A stretch of 64,000 bases of DNA, from the NCBI GenBank assembly GCA_029706075.1, contig JAINUG010000004.1, positions 1,557,047 through 1,621,046 of the forward strand, in the 5' to 3' direction. Origin of the DNA: Aldrovandia affinis (Eukaryota > Chordata > Actinopteri > Notacanthiformes > Halosauridae). Made by a program: the position numbers and the translations under genes. Under the pieces are notes generated by a model, which saw only the letters and a list, made by a program, of their open reading frames with translations, had not been told where the DNA came from and ran no database searches. This document shows, one piece after another, positions 33,606 through 46,018 of this stretch (position 1 is its first letter; each line of letters opens with the position of its first letter).

Positions 33606-36544
33606 GGTTGAGCCACCAGAGCTCTTAATTTACTCAAGTGCTTACATTATTTGGAAACAATTTACTGCATAAAATATCAGTCAGAGTTTAAGGCGTTATG
33701 ATGTTCATTAGGGCTTTGTTTTGGTGCTCAGAGTAACTCTTATTTCAGGTGGGAATCAAAGGGCAGGAACATGCTGGCAGCTGGTGGAAGCTGTGTAATG
33801 TAGAGATACTGCTCTCTGGGTCTGTTGTTTGGGCCCTGTGTGTGATATGGCCATTGAGTACCAAAGGCAAGAGGGGTTTAAGGCTCCTTACCTTCTTCTG
33901 TTTTTAAGATTCTGTGGGTTTTCTGATCCCTTTTCTTCTGTTGCTTTGGACTGGCTTATTTGGCCCTTTTCTTTTCTGCACTTCCCCACAGAAGTGAATA
34001 GTATGGACATACGGATTGGAACGCTAGTTTCCCTACCGACCTGTATATACTGGACAGAACTAGCCTGACCTGCACAGAGACAGAGCTGACCCTGCCAGTC
34101 AATCAGTAGCCTAAATGGAGGACAGCGCTGACCCAACCAGCCAGATCTGACCCAGCCACACACACACACACAGACTAGAACTCACCCCTTTTCTGGAAGC
34201 AATTTACAGTAGCTTGCAATCACTTTAGGATTAGCTGAAAAGGCTAAGCACAGCTGGTGAGTGGTGGGTCTGTATGAGGGTTTCCAGTTCTGAGGGCTTT
34301 GCGAGGGGCTCATCCAGGGTCCCAGGAGCCCAGAGTGTGCAGCACATACAGTCGGGTCTGAAGTGTGTTTGCACGCGATCTGGTTAACGACAGAAGCGTT
34401 TATATATCACTGATGTAAGAGTGCAACCTGGCACCTTAATCACACTCCCTGGGGACCTGCAGTGTTCCCATGGTTACAGAATTGCATCGCCACGCCACTG
34501 GCATATGTTTATGAAAACCATATATTTGACTTTATCAACCCGGTAAGCGGTTATGGAGCAAGAGCCATTTACTATAAATACCCTTAAACGCTCGCTATAA
34601 AATCTGCCACAAGGGAGGGAGAATGACCTCTCTGACCCTATTAGACAGACGGACCCAAAGGGAATGCATTCTCAGAGAAATGGCAGTGTTTTGTAGAGGT
34701 CTTTTTGAGAGAGATAAGCTGAAATTACATTTAGTACATCAATAACACTTGTTTTTTTAGAAAGACTGCAGTACTGATTTATGTTGTATATACTGTATGT
34801 ATCAAAATCTATTGTGTATGCATCAAAATAAGATACCAGTTGATTCTACAGTACTGCTTTTGTTCATGATTATTTCTGAGTAAATTATATGGCAATTCTG
34901 GCAAAGCTTTAGCTGTTTCTTAATTTCATAATGTTCAAGTTAATTTTGGTGATTGTTGAAATGTGTGTTTTTGCATTTACATATTCGTCTATTAACTCAA
35001 AAGTAAGGAGAAAATACTAAATCTGTCTAAATCTTGGCCTTGTGCTACGTCTTCAGAAGTATACTCTGTCTGCTCTTCAGAATGGAGAATGGAGCATTGA
35101 GCTTTAATGAGTTTGAGTGCTTAATGCTTTAACAAGCATGCCAGGCACGTGCGAGATGGAGGAATTATGGCCAGACAGCTTAGATTATTGGCACACGGTT
35201 TTCAACGTCCCAATTTCAGCCGCGTTAAAAATGAAGTATAACGCCGCAGACAATCAGCCACGCAGCAAACTGGAGAAGGAGGCTGTTTGCTCGGACTCTC
35301 CGCCTCTTTCGCTCACCACCAATTTCTCTCCCTAATTTACAGAAGCTGCGAGTCCAGGAGTGTGAAGGGTACTCCGTCTTTAGTCATTGAAATGCTCTTT
35401 CACGTCTATTTGGCTTGCCATCACTGCTGGCATATTTCAGAGCTAATTAGCAGGAGCGGAATGAGACAGAGGGAATGTAAATATTGAATAATGACTCTGA
35501 GGAAAACATAGTTTGGTGGTACATATGAAATTAAGCATAGACACTTTCCAAAAATTACTTTCTGGTTCAGGCACTGTCAGAGGCAGGGCGCTAGCTACTG
35601 AAAAAACTCATTAGAAAACAATGATGTCCTGAGCGTTACGGCTGGTTTGTTAACTTGCACAGACACCAGTGAAATCGTTGTTTGCATTGGTGCAAGAGGC
35701 CACTGACACAACATGACTTGAGTCCGCAACTGAGAAACTGCTCACCATACTGAGTGCAATATTTACATCGTTCAGAGCTTCCTCCATAAATACCTCACTA
35801 TTTTTAAAGTGACAAAAAAGGTCAGCTCCGGGTTTACCTGTGCCTGTGCAGAACTGAGGATGTTGTTTATGCAGTACAGTAAACTGTATAACCAAGTATA
35901 CTGCATTATTGCATATGTTTCAGCTGGTCCCATTCCCCACTGGCATAATATACACTTGCTACATGCATACTCTGAGTAAATGCATATGTTACACCACTCA
36001 AAAGCACATGTGACTATGCGTGTGGACTGTAGGTGATATAGATGTTTATAAATTGCCCATAGTTCGGGCTGATAGTAAGACGTTTGCGGGGAAGCGGCAA
36101 CATTCATATTTTTAACTGAAGCCAAGCCCATTCTTTCCATGTCATTAAACCGCCAGTGAGATGACACAGCCACCTAAAAGCATCCCGTGTCAAGACTACG
36201 CACCACAACACGGCGCCTTCCCAAAGTGACGCAGGCCATTAGGGGGCTTCTTTTAGAGAAATGGATGGGCAATTACGGTCCCTAGGAAACTCACGCCATG
36301 CTCTTTCTGACAAAAGGACTGTTTAAAATAGATTGACAGGACAGGGTTGAGCTGTGGTGATCAAAACTGTCAAACGGGTGAGAAAAAGGCGTGCGACGGG
36401 CAGGGGGTTGCGATGGGGTGAGGGATTCCTCCCTTTAGGCTCTCCTGACCTGCAAGCCTAAGAGAGCTTTCAGAATCTCACTGCTGTCATCCTGATAAAA
36501 ACATTGATCAGCTTCATTGCATGGCCTTTAACAACAGGTTCCCT
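33606..36544. other. Intergenic stretch, candidate conserved blocks
   Basis: No exon is recognised. Bases 35100-35490 (with 'agagctaattagcaggagcg') and 36180-36310 are non-repetitive and might be conserved noncoding sequence. The frame at 36173-35772 (minus) has no domain. Confidence 0.4.
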
Positions 36545-36870
36545 TGTGTGTGTGTGTGTGCGCCTGTGTGTGTATCAGTGTGTGTGCATGTGTATGTGGG
36601 TGTGTGTGTGTGTGATTGTGTGCGTGTGTGTGTGCGTGTCTGTAAGTGTGTCTCTACTGTATGCATTTATCTGCCTGTGAATGTGCGTATGTATGTGGGT
36701 GTGTGTGTGTGTGTGTGTGTGTGTATGTACATGTGTGTGTGTGCGTGCATCTGTATGTGGGTGTGTGTGTGTATGTGTACATATATGTGTGTGTGCGTCT
36801 GCATGTGGGTGTGTGCGCGTCTGTATGTGTGTATGCGTGTGCCTGTGTGTGTGGGGGGGGTGTTGTTGGA
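36545..36870 (+). repeat. GT-rich microsatellite tract
   Basis: GT-dominated, with 'gtatgtgggtgtgtg' phrases recurring about every 60 bases. It ends in a G run (36851-36860). Confidence 0.95.
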
Positions 36871-38264
36871 GGGGGTGGGTTGAATGTCTCTGGGGACAAT
36901 TAGAATGCCACAGTCCTGGAAACATTGGCACCTATTTACCACATATTTATTTACAATGGAATAGGATAATAAATACTTCATAAGCAGCAGAAATGCATTT
37001 GCTACTTGGATGCACACTAAATGTGGAAAAGCTATGGGCTGAAAAACTAAATAAATATTTAGCTGCAGGGCCAGACATCCTTTTCTTCCGTAGTGCTGGA
37101 CCAGCAGAGATGTGCGTGTGGGGGCATGGTGGCAGACCAAGGTGCCAGGGCGACCATGGGGGTGGTGCCACGTGACTGGTCTTAACCCAGTCTCACCCGT
37201 ACCACTGAACAACGGTTTCTCTGCACGGTTTTGACGGAGCTATGCACATGCACCATTGCTCTGTTACTTCCTGTCACGATCTACCCCCAATCCAATGTCT
37301 TTTTCTGCCCGAGCAGTTCCAGTCCATGCTTTGATCCCCACAGCTGCCAGACCCAGCCTCACCACACCTGGCGGAATTAACAACACTGCCCCCTGGCTAT
37401 TGGAGTAGTCTTTCCCATTTCCCACATCCACATTTCAACAACAATAGCATGCCTAACGCTAGGTCTACACTTCCACAATGCACAAATTTAAACAGCACCT
37501 GCATTCATTGGCTTATACAGGCCATTGAAAGTAAAGCTGGGACAGGTCAAAAGGTTGGGTGCTGAGAGAAGTTCATTAAAAGGTGAACTCTGCAGAACTC
37601 TGAATTTCACATTTGAAATTTCTTCCATAGTCTATACTGATTGATAGATCAGAGTCGAGGATGATCCTCATTATTTTAAAAAAAGTAAAATCCCATTCCT
37701 CCAAGAGGATTTTAGAGCGAAGATTATGAATGAATAAAACACCTAACAGCCAATGGGGCTCCTATAAGAAATGAAAAAAGGAGTATGAATATCCTCTCCT
37801 TTCAGCTGTCAAAGATCTTTTTGTCACATGCGAGAGGACATATTAGCTGTGAGATTGTGCTTTGTAATTGAACTGGCGGGTTACAGGTTTTTAATTCAGT
37901 CTAATGTGGTGTTAATCTGTATTTTTACTTAAGACTGCCAACGCACTGTAGGGACTTCAGAGCTGTGAGCTAAATGAGGATCCAGTGAATTGCTACCTCT
38001 GCACACTATATTATGGTAAGGCAGTTAAAGTGACACTAGGACATGCAGGATTTCTGTCCTCCTGGTGTAATGATACACAAAAAGCACTTTACTTGATTAA
38101 ACTGGAAGCAACTCCCATTTATTCTTTAAACTATTTAAGTTTTATAAATAGATTTTACCCTGACCATATCCATCCAAAGGACATTAGCCTTGATTCAATC
38201 AAGAGCAGCACAAGTGTGCATTCATAATGTATGCTTAGTAGAAGTGTGTATTCGTTCCATCCCT
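36871..38264. other. Unassigned interval
   Basis: No gene is seen. Bases 37260-37440 are C-rich and non-repetitive. Confidence 0.4.
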
Positions 38265-38715
38265 GCAGGCCCCCGGCTGCCACTCCTCGCGGTCTCGCCT
38301 CTTCTCTATCCTGACCCGGCGGTGGTGGAACGACCTTCCGCAATCGGTCAGGACCGCCGAATCACTTGCGATCTTCCGCAAGAGACTCAAAACCCACATT
38401 TTCAGACTCCACTATCACTGAATTCTGTACATCTACCCAATTGTCATCACCACTGCCTACTTGCTCAACGCTTCTTGTATATATATGTATCCCTGCTTAC
38501 TCATTTAATATATATATCGTTTTTTAATTACTAACCTTTTCCTTCCCAGTGTTACAGGTATGGTATGCAGCTGCCTACAACGATGTCTATCGCTGTATTA
38601 CTGCACTGATCTCTTGCGCAAACTATGATTGTTCCTACCGTGTATTAATGCACATCTTGTAAGTCGCTCTGGATAAGAGCGTCTGCTAAATGCTTAAAAT
38701 GTAAAATGTAAAATG
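38265..38715 (+). mobile_element. L2-type LINE 3' end (copy B)
   Basis: Homologous to copy A from 'ggctgccactcctcgcggtc' onward. Encodes the last L2 residues (WWNDLP-like near 38323), a 3'UTR, the stem-loop 'ctctGGATAagagc' at 38668-38681 and an 'aaaatgtaaaatgtaaaatg' tail. It is more strongly truncated than copy A. The tail runs directly into a minisatellite. Confidence 0.85.
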
Positions 38716-39410
38716 CATATAGACAGCAGAAGAGTGTATTAGGTCCATATAGACAGCAGAAGAGTGTATTAGGTCCATATAGACAGCAGAAGTGTGTATT
38801 AGGTCCATATAGACAGCAGAAGAGTGTATTAGGTCCATATAGACAGCAGAAGTGTGTATTAGGTCCATATAGACAGCAGAAGTGTGCATTAGTTCCATAT
38901 AGACAGCAGAAGTGTGTGTTAGTACTGTACGCACAGCAGAAGAGTGTATTAGTACTGTACGCACAGCAGAAGTGTGTATTAGGTCCATATAGACAGCAGA
39001 AGTGTGTATTAGGTCCATATAGACAGCAGAAGTGTGTATTAGGTCCATATAGACAGCAGAAGTGTGTATTAGTTCCATATAGACAGCAGAAGTGTGTATT
39101 AGTTCCATATAGACAGCAGAAGTGTGTGTTCCAGTACTGTACCATATAGACACAGCAGAAGAGAAGAGTGTATTAGTACTGTACGCACAGCAGAAGTGTG
39201 TATTAGGTCCATATAGACAGCAGAAGTGTGTATTAGTTCCATATAGACAGCAGAAGTGTGTATTAGTACTGTATGCACAGCAGAAGTGTGTATTAGTTCC
39301 ATATAGACAGCAGAAGTGTGTATTAGGTCCATATAGACAGCAGAAGTGTGTATTAGTTCCATATAGACAGCAGAAGTGTGCATTAGTAATGTACACACAG
39401 CAGAAGTGTG
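38716..39410 (+). repeat. 30-bp minisatellite, about 23 copies, two unit types
   Basis: Main unit: 'catatagacagcagaagtgt' plus 'gtattaggtc'. The variant unit replaces 'gtccatatagac' with 'tactgtacgcac'. The variant recurs singly or in pairs at several places (near 38921, 38951, 39175, 39265, 39385). Because 30 is divisible by 3, reading frames stay open on both strands (up to 250 codons); they are not genes. One irregular unit lies at 39130-39165. Confidence 0.95.
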
Positions 39411-39994
39411 AAAGGCCAGTCTCGGGGTTATTAATCACCCTAAAGCCTGGGGGTTATTTAATTTCTCATATCAGTTTTACACAGCATGTGGAGGAGGAGT
39501 AAACGCCGTATCCTCTAATTGCACACTTGTACACATTAATAATTGCACCACCCACTGTCACTGCTAGAATTTATGCAAACATTCATAATGACATACCTTC
39601 CAAGAAAAATGAAAAAAAAAAGAGGAAAAAAATATCTTCCCTGAATGCCAAATGCAGATATTACACAGCCGCTCAGAAAATAAAAACATTTACGTACATT
39701 GTTAAGGAGGCAAGGGGACAGTTAATAATGGTGGGTCACTCAGTCTCCATTAGACAGCACTCTGCCGCAGGGGCCACTTCTGATGTTGGGACTGGTAGAC
39801 AGGAAGTCCATGTGACTGACATCATTTTTCTGGGGGTGCTTACTGAACGTGTACCCCTTTGAGCACTGAAGAGTTACTGTGAGTTATGAATGTTTGTACG
39901 CAATACAGCAACATATTAACATATTGCTGCTTAAACTACTTACGGCTTTTACACTGTGGAAAACATATTGTCATACATATACTGCGTATATATA
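39411..39994. other. Unassigned interval
   Basis: Non-repetitive apart from an A-rich run at 39600-39632. No gene is seen. Confidence 0.4.
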
Positions 39995-40849
39995 CACTAC
40001 CAGTGAATAACCTGAAATGGTACAAAGGTAAGCGGTAAACTGCCAGAGGTTAAAAAAAATGTTTTAAAGTTTAGGTTACCAAAAACTGAAAAAGAATGTA
40101 CATTTCAGAGTTTAAAAAAAGGCCCTTTTCAGTGAGTAATGGGTTAACGTGGGTTAACAGTCACTCTGTGCAAGTCACCGACTCTGGATCCAGCAAAAGA
40201 GCCTAGACCATCACGCTTCCTCCTCCATGTTTGACAGTTGGTGTCACACACTGGGGAACCATCCTTTCGCCTACTCGACGGCCTACAAAAACCTTTCAAA
40301 ATTTAAAGATTTCAAATACATCGATCATTAAGACCTTCTTCCAGTCTTCAATAGTCCACTGGCGTTGCTTCATGGCCCAGGCAAGCCTCTTTTTCTTATT
40401 TTGCCATCTTAGCAATGGCTTTCTTACTGCCACTCAACCTGTCAGACCTGCAGCTCGAAGTCTTCTCTTCACCGTTGAAACTGAGACTTCCTTACTTCAA
40501 CCAGTGTTGAGCTGTGCTTGAAGCTGTTGTCCTGTGAGCTGCCTATCACGCAAGCTGTTGACTCTCAGAAACTTGTCTTCTGATTTTGTTGTGGCTTTGG
40601 GTCTGCCAGACCTCTTCCTATCAGAGTTTCCTCCAGTTTCCAAGTGCCTTTTGATGGTGTAGGAAACTACTCACTGCCAAAGAATTTACATATTTTGCAG
40701 TTTTTGGTAACCTAAACTTTTCTTTTAACTTTTTTAACCAGTATACCGTTTACCTTTGTACCATTTCAGGTTATTCACTGGACTTGAACTGCTTAAATTT
40801 CAGTAAAAACTGGAAAATGGGGGTGTTCTAAAACTTTTGACCGATAGTG
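39995..40849 (-). mobile_element. Tc1-like transposon, deletion derivative (copy 3)
   Basis: The left end keeps only 'cactac' before jumping to 'cagtgaataacctgaaatgg', so most of the left terminal repeat is deleted. The right end is intact ('aaaacttttgaccgatagtg', TA at 40850-40851). The inside shows the same 'gggttaacgtgggttaac' deletion junction as copy 1. The left-end loss should prevent further transposition. It has no SINE insertion at the site used in copy 1. Confidence 0.85.
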
Positions 40850-40853
40850 TATA

Positions 40854-42279
40854 CAGTGAGCACCATAATTCATTGGACAGTGATACATTTCTTGTTATTT
40901 TGGTTCTGCACTCTAGCACTTTGAGATTGATACAATGAGGTTGAAGTGCAGACTGTCTGCTTTAATTTGAGGGTATTTTCATCCATATCGGATGAACCGT
41001 TTTGAAATGACAGCACCTTTTGTACATGGTCCCCCCATTTTAAGGTACTACAATTATTTGTTGAATTGGCTTCACAGATGTGTTTTGTTAGGCAGGTGTA
41101 TTCATTTGTGTCATTAGTGAATGCAGAAGAGAGCTGTTGATGCCTAGTCTTGATTCTAGACTTTGCAATTGCCTTTGAAGATTATGTCAAAAGACCCGGT
41201 AGACCGAGGAAGACCACTGTAGTGGATGACTGGAGAATACTCTCTATGGTGAAGAAAACCCACCTGACAACGGTCAAACAGATCAAAAACACTCTCCTGG
41301 ATGCAGGTGTCTACCATACATAGAAGACTACACCAGCAGGACTACAGAGGGTACACTACAAGATGCAAACCACAGATAAGCCTGAAGAACAGAAAGGTGA
41401 CATTACAGTTTGCTAAAAGGCACCTAAAAGAGCCCCAAGAGTTCTGGAACAAAGTCTTCAGGACAGATGAGACAAAGATTAACATGTACCAGAGTGATGG
41501 AAAGAGGAACATGTGGAGAAAAAAAAGGAAATGCCCATGATCCAAAGCATATCATCTCATCCATGAAACATGGTGGAGGGGTTGTTATGGCTGCCAGTGG
41601 AACAGGCTGACTTGTCTTCATCGATGATGTGACTGAACACAGAACTAGAACAATGAATTTTGAAGTCAACAGAAATATTTTATCTGCTCAGATAAAAGCA
41701 AATTCCTCCAAACTCATTGGACGGCACTTCATCATGCAACAAGACAATGACCCGAAACATACTGCTAGAGCAACAAAGGGTTTTTTTACAGCCAAAAGTG
41801 GAATATCCTTGACTGGCCGAGTCACTCCCGGATCTAAATCCAATTGAACATGCATTTTACATGCTGAAGAGGAGCCTGAAGGCAAAAAGTCCTCGAAACA
41901 AGCAGGAACTGAAGATGGCTGCAGTACAGGCCTGGCAGAGCATCACCAGGGAAGATACCCAGCATCTGGTGATGTCTATGCATCGCAGACTTAAAGCAGT
42001 TATTGCATGCAAAGGATATGTGACCAAATATAAAAAATTATTACTTTATTCTACATTATGTTAAACTGTCCAACGAATTATGGTGCCTGAAAATGGGGGG
42101 GACTATGTACAAAAGGTTCTATCATTTCTAAACGGTTCATCTGATATGGATGAAAATACCCTCAAATTAAAGCTGACAGTCTGCACTTCAACCTCATTGT
42201 CATTATCCTTCAGGTGCTAGAGTACAGAACTAAAATAACAAAAAGATTGTCACTGTCCAATTAATTATGGTACTCACTG
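40854..42279 (+). mobile_element. Tc1-like transposon, second family, both ends present
   Basis: Terminal repeats 'cagtgagcaccataattcat' and (reverse complement of the right end) 'cagtgagtaccataattaat' are each flanked by TA (40852-40853 and 42280-42281). The length of 1426 bp is close to that of autonomous Tc1 elements. Inner subterminal repeats ('cggatgaaccgtttt' near 40988, 'cggttcatctgatatgg' near 42134) give the IR/DR structure typical of the group. It contains a broken transposase gene. Confidence 0.9.
41180..42064 (+). pseudogene. Tc1 transposase pseudogene
   Basis: Readable segments in order: a short linker at 41180-41220; 41301-41540 with 'VFRTDETKINMYQSDGK', which carries the first catalytic aspartate; 41560-41850 with 'FIMQQDNDPKHTA', which carries the second; and 41861-42064, the C-terminal region with 'AVQAWQSITREDTQHLVMSM'. 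The third acidic residue lies in the 'SPDLNPIEH'-like stretch near 41825, reached only after a frame change. The N-terminal DNA-binding domain is mostly missing: about 130 bp present in the copy at 1-449 are absent at 41180. Not functional. Confidence 0.8.
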
Positions 42280-42295
42280 TATATACTGTATACAT

Positions 42296-43866
42296 CAGTG
42301 GTGGGCCATCAGGGCCTGCAAGGCTTTCTCTGCTGGCCTAAAAAATATCTGAATCACAGACTGATGTTAATTATATTTTTTCCATGAATACTTATTAAAT
42401 AATTCCAAATGGTCTGTCCGCTTCCTTTCATAGCTTTTCTGGTTGCGCTGCTTCCAGACATGTATTTTCATATTAAAGCATTTAACCAATCACATTTCAG
42501 CCATCATTTGTTGCCAGGGTCAAATAAATCTGCCTGGAGGCCTTCACAATCAGTTCTGCAGGCCCTGTAGCATAAAATAAGTGTTGATCAAACTGTTGCT
42601 TCAACCAATCAGATTTTGAGTTGGGGACACGAAGGCCTTCTAGAAGGCCTAGGTAACGTCAGCGTATTCACACCCTTTGATTGGATAGTCAGAGTGTCTG
42701 ACTATGATGTAATGTGATTGGTTAAATGCTTTAATATGAAAATACACGTCTGGAAGCAGCGCAATCAGGGAAAAGCTATGAAAGGAAGCGGACAGACCAT
42801 TTGGAATTATTTAATAAGTATTCATGGACAAAATATAATTAACATCAGTCTGTGATTCAGACATTTGAGCGGACATTTTCAGCCCTAAAGCGAATTAAAA
42901 CTTATGCCAGAAATACGACAGGGCAGGCTCGACTTTCAGCATTAGCTTCGATGGCGATAGAAAATGGACTTCTTGATGGAACTGAAACACACGGATAATC
43001 TGTACGACAGAGTAATTGAACTCTTTTTGAGGAAAGAAAGGGGGATGGATTTTGTGTACAAATAATACGTATTCTTTGTGAGTAAAATGTTGCTATTTTC
43101 CTAAATAATATTGCAATTTTATGAGGTTATTATTGATGATTTTTTATGTGTGTCGCAGCTGTAGCACCCTGGGTTTGTTTCTTCAGTAAAGGCATTTATT
43201 CTGGATACACGAGTTATCTATCTTCGATGCAACGGCAATGGGTGTCTGTTCGGTTTGTTTTTGCACTTTGTTTATTTATCTTTCTTCAGTCATGTTTCAT
43301 TCTCGTTCAGTTCCACGTCTGTCATTGTTCCTGTTCGAGTTCCTCTCCTTGTCTTGTCATGCACTTCGGGAAATTCTATGTTTCGTTTTTTTAGGGAGGA
43401 GGAGGAATGCATAAAGAAATCTGCGTGCGAATAAAGCGGAACGTGAGAAGCGTACAGAGATAGGACGAGAGAGAATGACAGCGATAGTTAGAAGCGTGAG
43501 ATAATTAGTGATTAGTAGTGTTAGTAACTTAATCTAAATCCCTAATGTTAGTAGATTAGTTGGTTAGTACTATATACATCTAACTAATATATACAAAGTG
43601 TAATTAGAAAGTAAGAAGGAAGTAAAACGAGATTAGAAACGAAGACGGAAAAACCGAAACATAGAATTTCCCGAAGTGCATGACAGAACGAGAATGAAAC
43701 ATGACTGAAGAAAGATAAATAAACAAAGTGCAAAAACAAACCGAACAGACACTCAAAACATAACAATAAGATGGCTTTTATAGCCATAAAGTTGTTATTG
43801 AGGGGTGGATTGATTCAGACGGAGCACTACTGAAGGCCTAGGTGTGAAATGCATGGCCCGCCACTG
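42296..43866 (+). mobile_element. hAT transposon with exact 8-bp TSD and internal palindromes
   Basis: Ends: CAGTGGTGGGCCAT at 42296 and ATGGCCCGCCACTG ending at 43866. An exact 8-bp target duplication 'gtatacat' flanks it (42288-42295 and 43867-43874). Length 1571 bp. It carries the last 47 codons of a hAT transposase (42855-42998). It also has two large internal inverted repeats: 42347-42497 with 42711-42862, and 43242-43385 with 43654-43753. The palindrome 'ggccttctagaaggcc' lies at about 42631-42646. Too little transposase remains for activity. Confidence 0.9.
42855..42998 (+). pseudogene. hAT transposase C-terminal dimerisation domain fragment
   Basis: The frame gives 'TFERTFSALKRIKTYARNTT' then 'GQARLSALASMAIENGLL' and a stop at 42996. 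This is the hAT C-terminal dimerisation motif (family pattern: ERxFSxLKRIKTxxRxxMGQxRLxxLxxLxIE). The rest of the transposase is absent, and an inverted repeat arm lies immediately upstream. It is a pseudogene fragment 48 codons long including the stop. Confidence 0.85.
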
Positions 43867-43880
43867 GTATACATATATAT

Positions 43881-44435
43881 TGTAACGAGCGTGCGCGAGG
43901 TGATGTATCAAGAACGAGACAGTAGTAATGCAAAAATGACCACGCGAGTAGCCACTTTATTAAAAGAAGCAATAATTATCCATGCTCCATACACCACACA
44001 GCTATGGATAATATCGGTAGCAAACCTCCGTGTTCCATACACCGCACAACTACAGAGGATGCCCAAAAAGAACCCTTTGCTGATCAAACGCGTCCTTAAA
44101 AGGACACGATTGACCATTACCAAAACGCCTTCCGTAGATCTCGTAATTATCAGGAAGTAACAGTCTTCTTCACACTTGGTTTACTGTACACTCTTCCCTT
44201 GAAACGCAAGGGACTGCATCATTTACACTAGGTGTACTGGCTGCGGTGGTTTCAACATTAACTCACCACGACCAGCTGGCTAACACAATAACACAGTTTT
44301 AGAACACACACATAAAAGACTAACATTACAGTTTAGCATTTAACCCGGGGGAGACGCTCAACAGAACACTAACGTTCCACCACAATGCCCCGCGCACACA
44401 TGTTAATGAGGAGCAACCCTCTCAGGATCGCTACA
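43881..44435 (-). mobile_element. Solo LTR
   Basis: A 555-bp block starts TGTAACGAGCG and ends CGATCG-like 'gatcgctaca', so both strands read TG...CA with short inverted termini TGTA/TACA. 'atatat' lies on both sides (43875-43880, 44436-44441); the flank is AT-repetitive, so the duplication is only suggestive. On the minus strand a polyadenylation signal (aataaagtggc near 43950-43960) lies in the 3' half, as in an LTR. No internal retroviral-type sequence follows, so this is probably a solo LTR left by recombination. Confidence 0.65.
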
Positions 44436-44543
44436 ATATATATACTGTGTATATATATATATATATATATATACGTATATATATATATATATATATACTG
44501 TATACAATGTTTGTTTGTGTATACACAGTATATATATATATAT
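44436..44543 (+). repeat. AT dinucleotide tract
   Basis: (AT)n interrupted by 'actgtgt', 'acgt' and 'acaatgtttgtttgtgtatacac'. Confidence 0.95.
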
Positions 44544-45221
44544 ATTGATTGTCTGAAGTTTGTTTGGCTTGTTTCTGAAGTTTGTGTATTGTGCTTAATG
44601 CTCAAAGCTAGTGTCGTATGATTCTACCAGGGATATTTATCGACTTTAATTTAATTTTGTTAACTTAACTCATCAATTCATTTCTCGTACGTGGTTCAAC
44701 AAAGAAAGAGAATGCTAAAGAGAATGGAAAGCAGAAAAGTCATGAAGGTCATATTTCAAACTGATGACCCATCACGTACATATATGTATGTATATATATA
44801 TAGACACACATACTGTACGTACTGCATATCAGTGAGAGAGTGGTGCTGTTGTCAATCAGTTCTTGCACAATTCTTTGATTATATGTAAACATACAAGTTA
44901 CTTTCCATAATAAAGTGTGCCTCCCTGTTTCCACATGAATTGGCTATATGACATATGTATGTGTGTGTATATAATTTATATATATATATATCTGTACATG
45001 ATGGGTCACCAGTTCAAAATATTACCTCCATAACTTTCTTGTTTTCCGTTCTCTTTAGCATTCTCTTTCTTCAGGTAACCACGTAAGAGAAATTAAGTGA
45101 CAAGATTAAGTTAACAAATTTAAATAACTTTGTCAATAAATAGCCCTGGTAGAATCATACGTCACTAGCTTTGAGCATTAAACATAATAAAGGCGAGCCA
45201 ACCAAACTTCAGACAATCAAT
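44544..45221. mobile_element. Large fold-back element
   Basis: Arms 44544-44780 and 44993-45221 are inverted copies over about 230 bp ('attgattgtctgaagtttg' pairs with 'caaacttcagacaatcaat'; 'aaagagaatgctaaagaga' pairs with 'tctctttagcattctcttt'). The 212-base loop is AT-rich. No coding capacity. The arms differ at many positions and by small indels, so the element is not recent. Confidence 0.85.
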
Positions 45222-45995
<774 letters not shown>

Positions 45996-46018
45996 CGTGC
46001 GCGTGCGTGCGTGCGTGT

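Noticed and set aside
38645-39438. Open frames up to 250 codons with 10-residue repeats
   Set aside because: The 30-bp tandem unit has no stop in these frames, so frames stay open on both strands; composition and context are those of a minisatellite.
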